NCBI GenBank assembly: GCA_019914995.1
Contig: CM034127.1
Location: 14,048,269-14,112,268 of the forward strand
DNA: 64,000 nt
Reading direction: 5' to 3'
DNA from: Acanthochlamys bracteata
Lineage: Eukaryota > Streptophyta > Magnoliopsida > Pandanales > Velloziaceae
The position numbers and the translations under genes are program-made. Below are positions 61,845 to 64,000 of this stretch, piece by piece; position 1 is the stretch's first letter; each line of letters starts with the position of its first letter. The notes under the pieces were generated by a model, which ran no database searches, was not told the origin of the DNA, and worked only from the letters and a program-made list of their open reading frames with translations.

Positions 61845-64000
61845 CACACATGAATGATACCACCATAACAAGGGGTAAGGTCCGTTTATCTCTATCTTTC
61901 CAGAAATTTTAAATCTTTTTATTTATACTAATCTATCCAACCTCAAGCTTAAAAACTCCTTTGAAGGATAGATGATCATTTTGACATCCGCCAGGGTGCT
62001 TAATGATAATTGCTATAGCTGAAAGGATCAAGCTTGCTTTTGGTCGTCCAGACTATGACCCAAGTGGATGTTGGCAAATACATCTTGGATTTTGAGGTAA
62101 CCTTGTCTTCCTATTTGCTCATTTTTCTGCTGCAGCTTAAATTAATATATTTGAGGTGACCCCAATATTTGCAGGTTAAGCTACATGACCCTGAACATGC
62201 AAGCACATATGCAATAGGAGGTAAAACAAGCGAATTAGTTTTTCTGACTGGTGAAATAAAGGTTGAGAAGCCAGAAATTGCTGTTTTGGACAGTGAGCTT
62301 GGGAATGTTCAGTCAACCAAGAAGTATGTTCTTTTTTCTCTCTTACATGTCTGTCAATCAGTTTGCAAATGTGATCCATAAAGTAATGGGTATTTGAAGC
62401 TTCTTTTAGAAGCATATACTTTATAATAGCTTCCCTAAATATATATATTGCTCCAAGTTTTCCATCTTGTAAAGAGGATTCTGCAGAAGCTAGCCACATA
62501 TAACTTGTATTGTTGTTTTTGCTTGTGGAATTTAGCATTTTTCAATGCTTTACGATTATGGTGAACTCTTTAACTTTTCTTTCCTAAAAGACCTTGGTTT
62601 GCCTTGCAACAAGGCTCACATAAGTGCTGATTAATGTATATTAGTGAGTGCATTGATCTTAATAACTGGATATGAATCACTGTCATTGTTCCTTAGAAGA
62701 AGCAGGAAGGCGATACCTATTTGTGCTCGCAAAAGAAGGGTGCCGTTGCTTTCCACATGTTGACTTGTAGTTTATAATATGCAGATTAGATTTATCAAAA
62801 GACAATAAAGTTTCGCTTGCAGCAAACCATTTACAAAAACTGTATTTGTCTTTCCAGTTGACCACACCTCTGGGACACTCCTTCAAGCCACATCAGGTTT
62901 GCTCTCAATTTCCATGAGAATTCTCTGTGATGATAATTCCTTGATTTTTGACAAAGATGAATGGCCACAGGTTTTCCTTAAATTGAGCCATGAAACAAAA
63001 GTTGATCACATCTTCATACTGGAGAGTTCTGCTAGGCAATTTAAGATTCGACTAGTTAAGTTCTTTTGATAGTTGCATTAGTTACAAGTAATAGATGTGT
63101 AAATGAGATTGATATGTTTGTAGAATAGTGTATAATTGCATTCTCTTATCTCAGGATTTTCTTCGACTGGTGGACAAATTTTATTTATCTCTCTGGAAGA
63201 TATGATATTGAGCTTACAGTGGGAGATGCTGTAATGGTAAAATTCTTCTACAGATCGTCTCTGTTCATCGTTGTTGCTCTTGGACCTTTGCATTTACTCC
63301 ATGGTGATAATCCAGGATAAGTAGTTCATGAGAGCACTTGGCCATGTAGATCTAGACTTGCCAGATCCACCAGAGAAAGCATCCCTCCCTCCTGCATTGC
63401 CACTTGATCCTTCTCAAGATTTGGGCCCAAAAAAGAGATATTCACATCTTTCGGGCACCAGAAAGTAGGCCCCGAAGGAGCTATCACTTGGTTTTCTTGG
63501 ACTAGTACTGGCTCCCCCTTCTTGGATTTTTAATTGGGGTAAGGCTCTTTCTATGTCATTTTTTATGTGCTGCTATTTTTTCTTGCTAACTTATCTAAAT
63601 ATCATTTTGCAGTTAATCAGGTTGAGAGTGAGCTTTAAGAATTTCCTTCTGCTCACATTCGCCTTACTCTTCCATGGTGGCATTGGAGCGGTTATTGTAA
63701 TTTACTTGTTCTTCTAATTGAAGGTTGGTATCGTTGGACACAGATCACAAATTTTATTTTGCTAAACCGCACGTGATCAAAAAGGTGCACATGCATCTAA
63801 TCCTTTCTCTTGGAACCTAAATTTCTACAATTGAACCTATTAACCAACATTGAAGGCTCTTGCATTCTTGGGTGTCTTCCTAGTGTCCGTTGGTCATAGG
63901 ACATTGTCCTACCTTACATCAACATCAAGAAAGCTGAAGTCTTCTTAAGACAATTGACCCATTAAGTTATGTGCTTCCCATACAGTTATTGTTTGTGAGA

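Larger units (their letters stand above)
55592..61905. mobile_element. Endogenous pararetrovirus insertion as an inverted repeat
   Basis: About 6.3 kb of Caulimoviridae-like sequence inserted in ribophorin II. Left arm (-) and right arm (+) contain the same coding blocks in opposite orientation: 57675-57376 mirrors 60553-60852, and 56652-56440 mirrors 61584-61800. Mirror coordinates sum to about 118,230, so the axis is near 59,115 and the arms are about 56,331-58,720 and 59,510-61,905. A tRNA-iMet primer-binding site, a promoter-like region with as-1-like TGACG, a TATA box and AATAAA, and a zinc-knuckle coat-type region support a reverse-transcribing origin. In the right arm the end of a downstream ORF, the promoter, the primer site and the leader are contiguous, as on a circular viral genome and unlike a single LTR retrotransposon. 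No reverse transcriptase or RNase H is present. Many stops and shifts; not a functional virus. Confidence 0.8.
51891..63948 (+). pseudogene. HAP6: Ribophorin II (RPN2/HAP6) of oligosaccharyltransferase, disrupted
   Basis: Ribophorin II is an ER-membrane subunit of the N-glycosylating oligosaccharyltransferase. Pieces in order: RPISDAHRSAAIELLQSTDG (exon 51891-52048), SLEETY/ALKTFQILGL (53121), RVDSVLECQIDKTAVKVVLT (53260), ALSQSDGRWRFDSNNTESS (53716), LALETLAGIISLS (54243), VVKNDIVKLFNSIS (54985), DDGILYIDEKYVNPSDYKG (55290), IPGDKILGLAKFLLSVG (55516). After the insertion come VDVGKYI (62060), KLHDPEHASTYAIGGKT (62175-), [19 protein letters not shown] (62785-62896), LSHETKVDHIFILESS (62971), HVDLDLPDPPEKA (63345) and [20 protein letters not shown] (63855). 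Lesions: stop at codon 8, a stop in TY*AL, and frameshifts near 53257, 53590, 54275, 55565 and 63182. About 85 codons are missing at the insertion. A working copy must lie elsewhere. Confidence 0.85.

Noticed and set aside
55592..61905. Insertion read as an LTR retrotransposon with two LTRs
   Set aside because: The ~500-bp promoter block occurs twice, but in opposite orientation. In the right arm it is preceded directly by viral ORF sequence, not host DNA. A single LTR retrotransposon has direct LTRs at both ends; circular pararetroviral layout explains it better. Not fully excluded.

Overview
The window is nuclear DNA of a flowering plant, most likely a eudicot. The evidence is spliced genes with GT-AG introns, AT-rich intergenic DNA, plant-only families (PLS-type PPR, ROP-interactive CRIB protein, plant PP2A B'' subunit) and plant-type promoters with telo-box and site II motifs. 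The species cannot be fixed from sequence alone.

Layout. 1-1.6 kb: two tandem degenerate 3' ends of GH1 beta-glucosidase genes (-). 2.1-5.2 kb: an intact single-exon mitochondrial-type PPR gene (-). 7.1 kb: a broken NECAP-like first exon (+). 9.4-12.2 kb: an 11-exon ESCRT-III VPS2 gene (-). 13.5-19.4 kb: a 12-exon PP2A B'' EF-hand gene (+). 21.5-23.5 kb: AT-rich repeats with an LTR-like element. 23.6-28.3 kb: an uncharacterised RRM protein with a mitochondrial-looking N-terminus (+). 28.9-31.5 kb: an EF-1alpha gene with plant promoter and leader intron but several coding lesions (+). 32.3-32.9 kb: LRR receptor kinase debris (-). 33.9-35.7 kb: ribosomal protein eL14 (-). 36.1-38.5 kb: a non-autonomous hAT transposon carrying a proteasome RPT5 exon. 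38.9-41.2 kb: MazG/dCTP pyrophosphatase (+). 43.4-45.1 kb: glycolipid transfer protein (+). 46.7-48.1 kb: RIC-type CRIB protein (+). 49.1-51.3 kb: NOP10 (+). 51.9-63.9 kb: a decayed ribophorin II (RPN2/HAP6) gene split by a ~6.3-kb insertion.

The insertion is the most striking object. It is a head-to-head inverted repeat of endogenous pararetrovirus (Caulimoviridae-like) sequence. Each arm carries a coat-type zinc-knuckle region and following polyprotein segments. The promoter region is present twice, once in each orientation, and one tRNA-iMet primer-binding site is visible. If transcribed, it would fold into a ~2.4-kb double-stranded RNA. Its left junction lies at the edge of the primer-binding region and shares microhomology with the host exon.

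From memory, the gene order recalls Arabidopsis: NECAP-like, VPS2.3 and PP2A B'' resemble At1g03900/03950/03960, and eL14, RIC and NOP10 resemble At2g20450/20430/20490. Working genes here act in endosomal sorting, phosphatase regulation, organelle RNA processing, translation and ribosome biogenesis, nucleotide sanitation, sphingolipid transfer and ROP signalling; they do not form one pathway. The EF-1alpha, NECAP-like and RPN2 lesions could be true pseudogene decay or, in part, assembly indels. PPR, VPS2, PP2A B'', eL14, MazG, GLTP, RIC and NOP10 all read cleanly, which argues against a generally poor assembly.
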